Positions 29,587 through 37,489 of a DNA stretch of 64,000 nucleotides are shown piece by piece. The stretch covers positions 1,967,001 through 2,031,000 of the forward strand of contig NZ_CP040751.1 of the NCBI RefSeq assembly GCF_008001235.1, given 5' to 3'. Origin of the DNA: Salidesulfovibrio onnuriiensis (GTDB taxonomy: Bacteria; Desulfobacterota; Desulfovibrionia; Desulfovibrionales; Desulfovibrionaceae). Numbering within the stretch: the first letter of the stretch is position 1; each line of letters opens with the position of its first letter. The translations under genes and the position numbers were made by a program. The notes under the pieces are model-generated. The model did not search any database. It was not told where the DNA came from and saw only the letters and a program-made list of their open reading frames with translations.

Positions 29587-29615
29587 TGACGATACAAATG
29601 TCCGTAAAAGACCGG

Positions 29616-30818
29616 CTATTGTCCGAACGGCGCAACCACCCGGTCGAGCACGCCCTGCACCTTGGAGATGGCGATGCCGTAGTTGGTGATGGGCACCCCG
29701 CGCAGGCGGCATTCGCGAATCCGCCGGAGCACCTCCCGCCGGTTGGTCATGCACGCGCCGCAGTGGACCGCCAGGTCGTACTGTTCCAGGTTGTCGGGGA
29801 AGTCGTGCCCGGCGTAGAAGTCAAAGGAAAGGTCGCGGCCCGTGTACTGGGAAATCCAGCGCGGGATTTTTACCCGGCCGATGTCGTCGGCCACGGGGTG
29901 GTGGGAGCAGGATTCGCACATGAGCACCCTTGCGCCGTCCCCGAGTGTGTCGATGGCGGCGGCCCCTTCCAGGAACGCGTCCAGGTCGCCCTTGTAGCGG
30001 GCGAAAAGGGTCGAGAAGGTGGTCAGGGGGATTTCCTCGGGCACGTCCCCGGCAACGCTCATGACCACCTGGGAATCGGTGACCACCAGGGTTGGTTTCC
30101 GGTGCAGCCCGTCCAGGACCTCTTCCACCTCCCGCTCCTTGACCGTCACGGCCAGGGCGTCCGAATCGAGAATTTCGCGCAGCACCTGCACCTGCGGCAG
30201 GATCAGCCGTCCCTTGGGCGCGGCCAGGTCGATGGGGACCACGCACACGACCCAGTCGCCTTCGGCGATGAGATCCCCGGCCAGCACCGGTTCCTCCAGC
30301 ATCTCGGGCGGGGCGGAGTCGATAATGGCCGTCTTGAGCCCGTCCACGTTGTTTCCGGTCTTCGAGGAAACCGACACGTGCCGGATGCCCTGTTCCGCGC
30401 ACCAGGAAATGTCCTTGCTGTTCGGCGCGGCCACGTCCGTCTTGTTGAAGACCACCACCACGGGCAGCCCCAGGCCGCGCATTTCCTCCAGGAGTTCATG
30501 CTCCAGGGGCGAAAGGCCTTTTTCATCGACCACCACAAGGGCCACGTCCGTGCGGAAGAGCACCTTGCGCGTGGCCTGGACCCGAAGCGCGCCCAGTTCC
30601 CCCTCGTCGTCCAGCCCGGCCGTGTCGTAGAAGGTGACCGGCCCGAGGGGCAGCAGCTCGTACTGCTTGGCGACCGGGTCCGTGGTCGTGCCCGGGGTTT
30701 CCGAGGCAATGGCCACATCCTGCCCGGCCAGGGCGTTTATGAGCGACGACTTGCCGGCGTTACGCCGTCCCGCAAGCGTAATCACCAGCCGGACGCCGCG
30801 CGGTGCCTTGTTCGACAT
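29616..30818 (-). CDS. hydF: [FeFe] hydrogenase maturation GTPase/scaffold HydF
   Basis: 400 residues. HydF is the scaffold on which the H-cluster two-iron subsite is assembled before transfer to HydA. The N-terminal GTPase has GRRNAGKS (17-24), DTAG (65-68) and NKTD (125-128). The C-terminal cluster-binding region has Cys304-x-His306 and the HCGAC motif (His352, Cys353, Cys356), the conserved CxH...HCxxC set. It is the last gene of the minus-strand hydrogenase maturation group. Its 5' end overlaps the hydE coding sequence by 59 bases. It converges on atpG. Confidence 0.96.
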   Translation of the reverse strand: MSNKAPRGVRLVITLAGRRNAGKSSLINALAGQDVAIASETPGTTTDPVAKQYELLPLGPVTFYDTAGLDDEGELGALRVQATRKVLFRTDVALVVVDEKGLSPLEHELLEEMRGLGLPVVVVFNKTDVAAPNSKDISWCAEQGIRHVSVSSKTGNNVDGLKTAIIDSAPPEMLEEPVLAGDLIAEGDWVVCVVPIDLAAPKGRLILPQVQVLREILDSDALAVTVKEREVEEVLDGLHRKPTLVVTDSQVVMSVAGDVPEEIPLTTFSTLFARYKGDLDAFLEGAAAIDTLGDGARVLMCESCSHHPVADDIGRVKIPRWISQYTGRDLSFDFYAGHDFPDNLEQYDLAVHCGACMTNRREVLRRIRECRLRGVPITNYGIAISKVQGVLDRVVAPFGQ

Positions 30819-31815
30819 ACTGCCTCCTGGGAGAAAAACCTTTTGAAGAAGAGGGAACCAATCCCATGTCCGAAAGACTCTGCCTGAGCGCCCGCAGCTT
30901 CACCTGCACCGGTATGGAGGAGACGTTCTTGCCCGGGTAGATGGCATAGGCCGCCTTGAACTGGTCCGGCGTGAAGGAGGGCATGACCACGTTGCAGCCC
31001 TTTTTCAGGGCCTGAAGCCGCGCGCCGTGGGAAACCGCGTCCAGCGCGCTCGTGGCCGGGATGTTGGCTTCGGGGCACAGGAGCCGCATCAGGGCGGAAA
31101 CCCTGAGGGAAAGTTCCAGGTCGCCCTGCCTGGCGTTGGCCAGGGGCGTGTCCGGGGTGGGCACGAACGGACCCACTGCGATCATGTCCAGGTCGAGCTG
31201 TTCCAGCAGAAGCAGGTCGCGCAGCAGGTCCATGACGTTCATGTCCGGCAGGCCGACGATGATGCCGGAGCCCACCTCGTAGCCGAGACGCTTGAGCCCT
31301 TCCAGGCGGTGCAGCCGCTCCTTGAAGCTCTGGCCGCACCGCAGGCGCTCGTAGAGCTTCACATGGCCGGTCTCCACCTTGAGCAGGCAGCGGTCCGCGC
31401 CGCAATCGCGCCAGTGGGCGTAATCGTCGAGGCTGCGGTCCCCCAGGGAGAGGGTCACGGCCACGTCGTGCCGCAGTTTGATGCGCTCCACAATTTTGCC
31501 GATCTCCTCCGCGCTGTAGGAAAAATCGTCGCCGGACTGGAGCACGATGGTGCCCAGCCCTTCACCGGCCACCAGGTCCGCGGCCCGGACGATTGCGTCC
31601 GGGTTCATGCGGTAGCGCTTCACCCCCCGGTTGGAGGAACGCAGCCCGCAGTACTGGCAGTCCTTGTTGCAGACGTTGGAAAACTCGATGATGCCGCGCA
31701 GGTAGACCTCGTCCCCGAACACGGACCGGCGTTTCTCGTCGGCCAGCGAGAAGAGCAGGTCGTCCCGCCCCCCGCTGAGAAATTCGATCATGTCCTTTTC
31801 GCAAATCCCGTTCAT
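30760..31815 (-). CDS. hydE: [FeFe] hydrogenase maturase, radical SAM HydE
   Basis: 351 residues from the ATG at 31815 (GGAG ribosome site seven bases upstream). The radical SAM motif CNKDCQYC provides Cys49, Cys53 and Cys56, followed by GLRSSNRG. SGDDFSYSAEEI and the GGGLPD-like region IIVGLPDMNVMDLLRD are characteristic of HydE. The enzyme works on the iron-cysteine synthon from HydG to help make the azadithiolate bridge. The final roughly 25 residues (from SSSKGFSPRR onward) are unusual because they are read through the start of hydF. A four-base overlap joins it to the upstream unknown gene. Confidence 0.95.
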   Translation of the reverse strand: MNGICEKDMIEFLSGGRDDLLFSLADEKRRSVFGDEVYLRGIIEFSNVCNKDCQYCGLRSSNRGVKRYRMNPDAIVRAADLVAGEGLGTIVLQSGDDFSYSAEEIGKIVERIKLRHDVAVTLSLGDRSLDDYAHWRDCGADRCLLKVETGHVKLYERLRCGQSFKERLHRLEGLKRLGYEVGSGIIVGLPDMNVMDLLRDLLLLEQLDLDMIAVGPFVPTPDTPLANARQGDLELSLRVSALMRLLCPEANIPATSALDAVSHGARLQALKKGCNVVMPSFTPDQFKAAYAIYPGKNVSSIPVQVKLRALRQSLSDMGLVPSSSKGFSPRRQYVEQGTARRPAGDYACGTA

Positions 31816-32378
31816 TTCACAACTCCGTTGTCCATGGCGTTTGCACAATCCGAAACCAGCCGGAAGCAGGCCCGTTCCCAGGCGGCGGCCCCTTCCGGCA
31901 CACCCTTGAGATGCCAGCCCAGCAGGCGTTCCACATCCGCCTCCAGCCTCGTCCAGAGGCCTTCCCCGGCGGGAACCTCCGAAACCGCGTAATGCCCGTA
32001 GAGAATATGGTCGTCCACGAGCAGCACCGGGGAGCACGGCTGGCCGTGAAGTTCATGGAGCCGCACCCGGTCCGGGAATTCCCCGGCGAGTTGGTCGAGG
32101 AACCGCCAGGATTTCCCCAGCTCCTCCAGCACGGCCCCGTGCATGCCCTTGCCGCGCAATACCGTGAAAAAGTCGCCGCACCATGCTTCCGGCCGTCTCG
32201 GCAGGGAGATGACGTGCAGGCCTTTGGTTTCCGAGCGTCCCAGAAAGGTTCGCACCGCTTCCACGTGGGGCGCGGAGGCCGCAAACGGGGAATAGATGGC
32301 CGCGTGCCAGACGATCCTCCTGGCGGCCCCGGCCATGAGCGCGGGCAGGTCCATGCCCTGTACCCCGGCGCTGATCAC
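31812..32378 (-). CDS. Unknown protein of the hydrogenase maturation operon
   Basis: 188 residues, no function recognised. Features seen: RIVWHAAIYSPFAA near the N-terminus, ISLPRRPEAW with FFTVLRGKGMHG in the middle, and RLHELHGQPCSPVLLVDDHILYGHYA (about 105-130), a His/Cys/Asp-rich strand pattern slightly reminiscent of phospholipase-D-like folds but without an HxKxxxxD motif. There is no signal peptide or membrane helix. It overlaps aspA upstream and hydE downstream by four bases each, so it is translationally locked to H-cluster maturation genes. A role in aspartate/ammonia supply or in HydE/HydF function is only an inference from context. Confidence 0.78.
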   Translation of the reverse strand: MISAGVQGMDLPALMAGAARRIVWHAAIYSPFAASAPHVEAVRTFLGRSETKGLHVISLPRRPEAWCGDFFTVLRGKGMHGAVLEELGKSWRFLDQLAGEFPDRVRLHELHGQPCSPVLLVDDHILYGHYAVSEVPAGEGLWTRLEADVERLLGWHLKGVPEGAAAWERACFRLVSDCANAMDNGVVK

Positions 32379-33799
32379 TCCCCGTCCCCCTCAAGAGGGT
32401 TTTCTCCCGGAACGAAGCCGATCCGGCACAGGTTGGCCGGGCTGAGCATGGCCTCCACCTGCTCTTCGGAAACCCGGCCCGAGGAGACGAGATGTTCCCG
32501 AAGTCCTATTCCCGAGGCCTCGGCCTCCCGCAGCAGGCCCTCAACGGCCTTGTAGCCCAGGTGCGGCACCAGCAGGGTCGCCAGTCCCCGGCAGTTGTCG
32601 GCCATGGAGCGGCAGGAGGCGCTGTTGGCGGCAATGCCCCTGCAATGTCCGGTCAGGGCCTCGGTGGCCTGACCCAGAAGCCCGAGGGATTCCAGCAGGG
32701 TATGGGCCAGCAGGGGCATGAGGTGGTTGAGGTCGAGCTGGCCGCAGGCCGCGGAAATGGAAAACACATGGTCATTGCCCATGACCCGCAGCGCCACCTG
32801 GGAAACCGCCTCGGGCACCACGGGGTTGATCTTCCCGGCCATGATGCTCGAGCCGGTCTGCACCGCGGGAAGCGATATCTCGCCCAGCCCGGCGGCGGGC
32901 CCGCTGGCCATGAGCCGCAGGTCGGAACAGACCTTGAAGAGGTTGACCGCATAGGCCTTGAGCATGCCGAAGACCTCCACGAAGCGGTCCATGTTCTGGG
33001 TGGCGTCCACCATGTTCTCGGCCCGGGAAACGGGCAGGCCGGTGTTGCGCCGCAGCACGGACGCCGCCTTGAGGATGTATTCCCGGGGCGCGCCCACGCC
33101 GGTGCCCAGCACGGTGCCGCCGAGGTTGACCCGCTTGATGCGCTCGCGGCATTTGAAAATTCTCCAGCGGTCCCTGGAAAAGGCCTCGGCATAGGCCCCG
33201 AAGCTCATGCCCAGGGTCATGGGCACGGCATCCATCATTTCGGTGCGCCCGGCCTTGACCACGCCCCGGAATTCGCCTTCCTTTTCCTGGAACGCGGCCT
33301 GGAGTGCGGACACGCGGTCCTCCAGGTCCTTGAGCAGGCGCAGTGCGGCCACGGCAAGGGCCGTGGGATACACGTCGTTGGTGGACTGGTGCATGTTGAC
33401 GTCGTGAAAGGGGTGCACCAGGGAATGGTCCCCGGGACGTCCGCCCAGCAGTTCGATGGCCCGGTTGGCCACCACCTCGTTGGCGTTCATGTTCGTGGAG
33501 GTGCCCGCGCCGCCCTGGTAGGGGTCGACGATGAACTGGTCGAGCCATTGCCCCGCGGCGATTTCGGCGCAGGCCTGCTCCATGGCCCCGAGCTTGGCGG
33601 CGTCCAGGTAGCCGAGGGCCGCGTTGGTCTGGGCGCAGGCGCACTTGACGTCGGCCAGGGCGTGGATCAGTGCGGGATGGATGCGCTGCCCGGAAAAGGG
33701 AAAGGCCCGCGCACTGCGCAGGGAATGGATGCCGTAGTAGGCGGCGGAAGGAATTTCCAGCTCTCCCAGGGCGTCGTGTTCGGTGCGTGTTTCGGACAT
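32375..33799 (-). CDS. aspA: Aspartate ammonia-lyase
   Basis: 474 residues of the fumarase/aspartase superfamily; it releases fumarate and ammonium from aspartate. The signature GSSIMAGKINPVVPE (316-330) contains the catalytic serine loop. GAGTSTNMNANEVVANRAIELLG (98-120) and HPFHDVNMHQSTND are the other two conserved regions and are typical of aspartase rather than fumarase. It sits between hydG and hydE, so ammonium or fumarate from it may feed H-cluster assembly. The start has no recognisable ribosome site; the seven-U end of a terminator lies just before it, so how it is translated is unclear. Confidence 0.9.
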   Translation of the reverse strand: MSETRTEHDALGELEIPSAAYYGIHSLRSARAFPFSGQRIHPALIHALADVKCACAQTNAALGYLDAAKLGAMEQACAEIAAGQWLDQFIVDPYQGGAGTSTNMNANEVVANRAIELLGGRPGDHSLVHPFHDVNMHQSTNDVYPTALAVAALRLLKDLEDRVSALQAAFQEKEGEFRGVVKAGRTEMMDAVPMTLGMSFGAYAEAFSRDRWRIFKCRERIKRVNLGGTVLGTGVGAPREYILKAASVLRRNTGLPVSRAENMVDATQNMDRFVEVFGMLKAYAVNLFKVCSDLRLMASGPAAGLGEISLPAVQTGSSIMAGKINPVVPEAVSQVALRVMGNDHVFSISAACGQLDLNHLMPLLAHTLLESLGLLGQATEALTGHCRGIAANSASCRSMADNCRGLATLLVPHLGYKAVEGLLREAEASGIGLREHLVSSGRVSEEQVEAMLSPANLCRIGFVPGENPLEGDGE

Positions 33800-33803
33800 G
33801 TCG

Positions 33804-33837
33804 AAAAAAAGGCCGCGCCCGAAAAACGGACGCGGCC
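33804..33837 (-). terminator. Intrinsic terminator between hydG and aspA
   Basis: The 11-bp stem (33811-33821 with 33827-33837, one G-U pair), five-base loop and seven following U residues on the minus strand make a textbook terminator. It lies in the middle of the maturation gene group, four bases before aspA. Confidence 0.88.
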
Positions 33838-33844
33838 CGATTGG

Positions 33845-35269
33845 TTAGAGGTAGAGGTCCCGTTCGCCCTGTTCCATGCGCTGCAGCCGGTCCACGAGCA
33901 GCCCGCGCCGCTTGTCGTCGGCAAAGCTTTCCAGCTCGTCCTGGATCAGCTTTTCCCCGGCCGCCTTGGTTTCGGGCGAGGCGTAGTCCTCAAGGTATTC
34001 CTTGAAGGTCAGCAGCCCGTTGGGCAGACAGAATTTCTGGATGAACCCGGTCTTGGCCAGCTCCATGAAGTGCTCGCCGGTGCGGCCCAGGCGATAGCAG
34101 GCCGTGCACCAGGACGGCACGTAGCCGTGCTCGGAAACGATGGACCGGATGACCTCGTCGAGGCTCCGGCTGTCGCCGATACAGAACTGCTGCACGTCCG
34201 GGCGGTCGTATTCCGGGTCGTGATAGGCGCCCGGATAGGTCCGTGAACCGGCCGAGAGCTGGGAAACGCCCACCTCGAGCAGTTCCTTGCGGACCGCCGC
34301 GTTTTCCCGCGTGGTCAGGATCAGGCCGGTGTACGGCACGGCCATACGCAGGATGGCGACGATCTTCTTGAATTCGTGCCCTGAGGTCGGGTACGGCGGA
34401 TTGTAGGCGATCTCCGCTCCGAGCGCCGGTTCCAGACGCGGGAAGGACAGGGTGTGCGGTCCCACGCCCCAGTCTTTTTCCAGCTGGTTGCAGTGGGTCA
34501 GCAGCGCCAGGATGTCGAAGGCCGGGTCGAACAGGCCGAAGAGCACGCCCATGCCCACATCGTCAATGCCCGCTTCCTGGGCCCGGTGCATGGCGTGCAG
34601 CCTCCACAGAAAGTCGGACTTGGGTCCCGCGGGATGCAGCTTGGCGTAGGTCTCCCGGTGGTAGGTCTCCTGGAAACACTGGTAGGTGCCGATGCCGACC
34701 TCGTGCAGCTTCCGGAAGCCGTCCACGTCCAGGGGCGCACAGTTGATGTTGACCCTGCGGATTTCGCCGCTCTTTTCCGAGGTGACGGCGTAGACGTCCC
34801 GAACGGTCTGGGCGATCCAGTCGGCCCCGAACTTCGGGTGCTCCCCGTAGACCAGCAGCAGCCGCTTGTGGCCCAGGCGCTCCAAGACCTCGACCTCCTG
34901 CCGGATTTCGTCGGTAGACAGGGTTCTCCGGTCGAGATCGCCGTTTTCCGCGTTGAACCCGCAATAGGCGCAACGGTTGCCACATTCGTTGGTGATGTAC
35001 AGGGGGGCGAAAAGCACCAGCCGGTTGCCGTAGATGGACTTCTTGATGCCGATGGCCGTTTCGAAAATGGCCTCGTCCAGCTCGGGGTCGGTGTTTTTCA
35101 GCAGGACAGCGGTCTCGTAGGGAGTCAGCCCCTTTTTCTCCGCAGCCTTGGCAATGACGTCGCGCACCTCCGCGGCGTCGCTCTTTTGCGCCTTTTCGAT
35201 GTCGGCCCAGATCGCGGCCTCGTCGATGAAATTGTGGTAGTCGTGTTCTCGATTCTTCAGCCCGCTCAT
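33845..35269 (-). CDS. hydG: [FeFe] hydrogenase maturase, radical SAM tyrosine lyase HydG
   Basis: 474 residues. HydG cleaves tyrosine to give the CO and cyanide ligands of the H-cluster. The SAM cluster motif is CGNRCAYC (Cys96, Cys100, Cys103), and the C-terminal auxiliary cluster motif is CTACYR with the distal Cys in KFCLPN (Cys388, Cys391, Cys414). NINCAPLDVDGFRKL and TLSFPRLEPA are further family signatures. Length matches known HydG proteins. It follows the TM1266-type regulator by 15 bases and precedes a terminator, so these two genes form a unit. Confidence 0.97.
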   Translation of the reverse strand: MSGLKNREHDYHNFIDEAAIWADIEKAQKSDAAEVRDVIAKAAEKKGLTPYETAVLLKNTDPELDEAIFETAIGIKKSIYGNRLVLFAPLYITNECGNRCAYCGFNAENGDLDRRTLSTDEIRQEVEVLERLGHKRLLLVYGEHPKFGADWIAQTVRDVYAVTSEKSGEIRRVNINCAPLDVDGFRKLHEVGIGTYQCFQETYHRETYAKLHPAGPKSDFLWRLHAMHRAQEAGIDDVGMGVLFGLFDPAFDILALLTHCNQLEKDWGVGPHTLSFPRLEPALGAEIAYNPPYPTSGHEFKKIVAILRMAVPYTGLILTTRENAAVRKELLEVGVSQLSAGSRTYPGAYHDPEYDRPDVQQFCIGDSRSLDEVIRSIVSEHGYVPSWCTACYRLGRTGEHFMELAKTGFIQKFCLPNGLLTFKEYLEDYASPETKAAGEKLIQDELESFADDKRRGLLVDRLQRMEQGERDLYL

Positions 35270-35284
35270 GTCTGCCTCCCGTGT

Positions 35285-35527
35285 TTAGACCATCAGCGAT
35301 TTGACGCGTACGCCCTGGATCATGCCAAGCTTGCCGGTCAGTGCCCCCAGCTCGTCCGTGGTGGACTCGACAATGAGACCGATGACGCTGACTCCCCTGT
35401 CCTTGTAGGGGAGTCCGATGCGGCCGACGACGAGTTCGCCGAAGGTGCCGAGCATCTCGTTCACTTTGGGGGCGGCGTCCTTGCGCTCCTGGATGATGAT
35501 GCCGATGATTCCGATCCGTTTCTCCAT
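35285..35527 (-). CDS. TM1266-family [FeFe] hydrogenase system regulator
   Basis: 80 residues. The sequence RIGIIGIIIQERKDAAPKVNEMLGTFGELVVGRIGLP and VSVIGLIVESTTDELGALTGKLG matches the small ACT/NikR-C-like family typified by Thermotoga TM1266, found almost only beside hydrogenase maturation genes. These proteins lack a DNA-binding domain and probably sense a small ligand; their real function is unsettled. A strong ribosome site (GGAGG) precedes the ATG. It starts the hydG unit, and 241 bases upstream of it lies a palindrome that might control the unit. Confidence 0.87.
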   Translation of the reverse strand: MEKRIGIIGIIIQERKDAAPKVNEMLGTFGELVVGRIGLPYKDRGVSVIGLIVESTTDELGALTGKLGMIQGVRVKSLMV

Positions 35528-35875
35528 GATTGCCTCCGCCAGAATAGGTCGATGTGGTTCCTACGAAGCATCCACGCCACGGGGCGCGACACATGGGAAC
35601 GGAGGGCGGGAGAAAGAAGCCGGCAAAGGGATGGGGCCGGGAGACCCCCGCCCTTTGGTTCAGATGCATCTCCTTCCCGCAGGCAGTTTTATCTCCGTAA
35701 GTAGGTGTTCTGCAGAGCACGCTGCATCATTCGGTGACACAAATCAAGAAAAAATATTACCAAAAGAATACAAATATAGAATTTGTATCCTGCAAAAAGA
35801 GGAGGATATTGGAAGAAAAAGAAGAGAAAAACAGGCCCTTGGGTCAGAACACCTCGCCTCAGGCCGTGGCGTGTG
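35528..35875. other. 348-base intergenic region between hydB and the TM1266-type gene
   Basis: The hydB-proximal half is AT-rich and contains a 21-base palindrome; the rest is GC-rich and featureless. A T5 run at about 35827-35831 (minus) follows a weak GGCC-based stem and may end hydAB transcripts. The promoter of the maturation unit must lie here, but no convincing hexamer pair was found. Confidence 0.5.
35768..35788. promoter_or_regulatory. Palindrome upstream of the TM1266-hydG unit
   Basis: ATACAAAT-ATAGA-ATTTGTAT: two perfect 8-bp arms around a five-base spacer, placed in the AT-rich part of the gap before the TM1266-type gene. The form is that of an operator for a dimeric regulator. 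Confidence 0.5.
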
Positions 35876-36217
35876 CTAGATGTTCAGGGTAACACCCTTG
35901 TCCTTGAGGGCCTTCACGCGCGCACTCCTGTCCTTGTACTCGGTATGCAGGAGATGGTGCGACTTGTGGCCGCAGGGACCGTCATGCAGGAACCCGCTCT
36001 TGGTGTCGTAGATCTTCTTGATCATGGGGTTGTCCTGAGACTTTCTGATCTTGTAGACGTGCGCGTCGGCGTCGTAGACCTGCTTCTGCCGCATGCCCAC
36101 CATGTTCATGGCCGCGGCGAATACTTCCTTGGTCATGTTCACGGAAAGGACGGCGTATCCGGCCATGATGCCGCATGTCTTTATGAATCCGCGCCTGGTC
36201 ATTTTCATTGCGCTCAT
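35876..36217 (-). CDS. hydB: Periplasmic [FeFe] hydrogenase small subunit
   Basis: 113 residues. The N-terminus carries a twin-arginine signal TRRGFIK (7-13) followed by a hydrophobic stretch and a likely cleavage site after AAA near residue 36. The large subunit has no signal, so it travels to the periplasm with this one through Tat. The mature part (SQDNPMIKKIYDTKSGFLHDGPCGHKSHHLLHTEY) wraps around the large subunit in known Desulfovibrio enzymes. AAGGAGG lies seven bases before the ATG. It follows hydA by 12 bases. Confidence 0.95.
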   Translation of the reverse strand: MSAMKMTRRGFIKTCGIMAGYAVLSVNMTKEVFAAAMNMVGMRQKQVYDADAHVYKIRKSQDNPMIKKIYDTKSGFLHDGPCGHKSHHLLHTEYKDRSARVKALKDKGVTLNI

Positions 36218-36229
36218 GATGCTACCTCC

Positions 36230-37489
36230 TTAGGCCACGGGCTTTCTGGCATTGTACCGACGGTTCACCTTGGCGATCATGCTCTTGAAGAGCGATGCCC
36301 GCACATCGGGATCGATGGGCTGGCCGCCGCCGTTGACGCACCCGCCCGGGCAGGCCATGATTTCGATGAAGTGATACGGGGATTTGCCCGCCTTGACTTC
36401 TTCGCACAGCTTCTGGGCATTGCTCAGGCCGCTGCAGACCGCAACCTTGACCGTGCCGAAGTTGGGAACCTTCACATCCGCGGTCTTGATGCCCTCGTGG
36501 GTGCGGACCACCTTGATGTCCGGGTCGTTGAGCTTCTGGCCGGAAAGCACTTCGTAGGCAAGACGGAGTGCGGCTTCCATGACACCGCCGCTGGTGCCGA
36601 AGATGGTGGCGGCGCCGGTGGACTCACCGAGGACCGGATCCGGATCTTCGTCCGGCAGGCTGTTGAACTCGATACCGGCCTTCTTGATCATGTAGGCCAG
36701 CTCGCGGGTGTTGATGGTGGCGTCGATGTCGCGCTGGCCGCTATCGTCCATTTCCGGACGCAGGCCTTCGTACTTCTTGGCCACGCAGGGCATGATGGAA
36801 ACCGTGTACATCTTCTTGGGCTTGCTGCCGGTTTCCTGTGCGCCGTAGGTCTTGGCCAGGGGGCCGAGCATACCGATGGGCGACTTGCAGGTGGAGACAT
36901 GGGGAAGCAGTTCCGGATGGAAGCTTTCCACGAACTTCACCCAGCCGGGACAGCAGGAAGTGAACTGCGGCAGGGGCAGCGTGCCTTCCTTGCCGGCGTT
37001 TTTCACGCGGCCGATCAGCTCGGTGCCTTCTTCCATGATGGTCACGTCCGCGGTAAACTCGTTGTCCCAGATGTAGTCGAAACCGAGCTTGCGCAGAGCG
37101 GCGTGCATCTTGCCGCCCACATAGGTGCCCGTGGGGGCGCCGAAGCATTCGCCCAGGCCGTAACGTACGGCCGGTGCGGGCATGGATACCACAACAGTAT
37201 CCGGATCCTTCAGTTTTTCAAACAGTTCGTCCACATACGACACACCCTCGTAAATGGCGCCGTACGGACAGTTCACCAGACACTGGCCGCAGTTCATGCA
37301 GGCCGCAGTGTCCACCACCTGGCGAATGCCGTCGTCATTGATGGACTTGATCGCGCCTGTGCCGCACACCTCTTCGCACGTTCCGCACGCCTCGCACTTG
37401 TTGGGATCAACCTGGACGAAAAAGATATCGTCCGGATCAACGCCTTTGGGTGCATTGACTTGATACATGACGCCTTCAACGGATCTCAT
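36230..37489 (-). CDS. hydA: Periplasmic [FeFe] hydrogenase large (catalytic) subunit
   Basis: 419 residues, like the Desulfovibrio enzyme of about 421. It takes up or evolves hydrogen. The ferredoxin-like domain holds two [4Fe-4S] sites (Cys32, 35, 38, 42 and Cys64, 67, 70, 74). H-cluster ligands are Cys179 in FTSCCPGW, Cys235 in MPCVAKK (with Lys238), and Cys380 and Cys384 in ACPGGCVNGGG. The proton-pathway segments look complete. The ATG at 37489 is preceded by AAGGAGG only four bases away; an ATG seven codons further in is possible. It is co-transcribed with hydB. Confidence 0.97.
   Translation of the reverse strand: MRSVEGVMYQVNAPKGVDPDDIFFVQVDPNKCEACGTCEEVCGTGAIKSINDDGIRQVVDTAACMNCGQCLVNCPYGAIYEGVSYVDELFEKLKDPDTVVVSMPAPAVRYGLGECFGAPTGTYVGGKMHAALRKLGFDYIWDNEFTADVTIMEEGTELIGRVKNAGKEGTLPLPQFTSCCPGWVKFVESFHPELLPHVSTCKSPIGMLGPLAKTYGAQETGSKPKKMYTVSIMPCVAKKYEGLRPEMDDSGQRDIDATINTRELAYMIKKAGIEFNSLPDEDPDPVLGESTGAATIFGTSGGVMEAALRLAYEVLSGQKLNDPDIKVVRTHEGIKTADVKVPNFGTVKVAVCSGLSNAQKLCEEVKAGKSPYHFIEIMACPGGCVNGGGQPIDPDVRASLFKSMIAKVNRRYNARKPVA

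Noticed and set aside
29577-30887. 436-codon plus-strand frame antisense to hydF
   Set aside because: HydF has all GTPase and cluster motifs on the other strand; this frame is a composition artefact.
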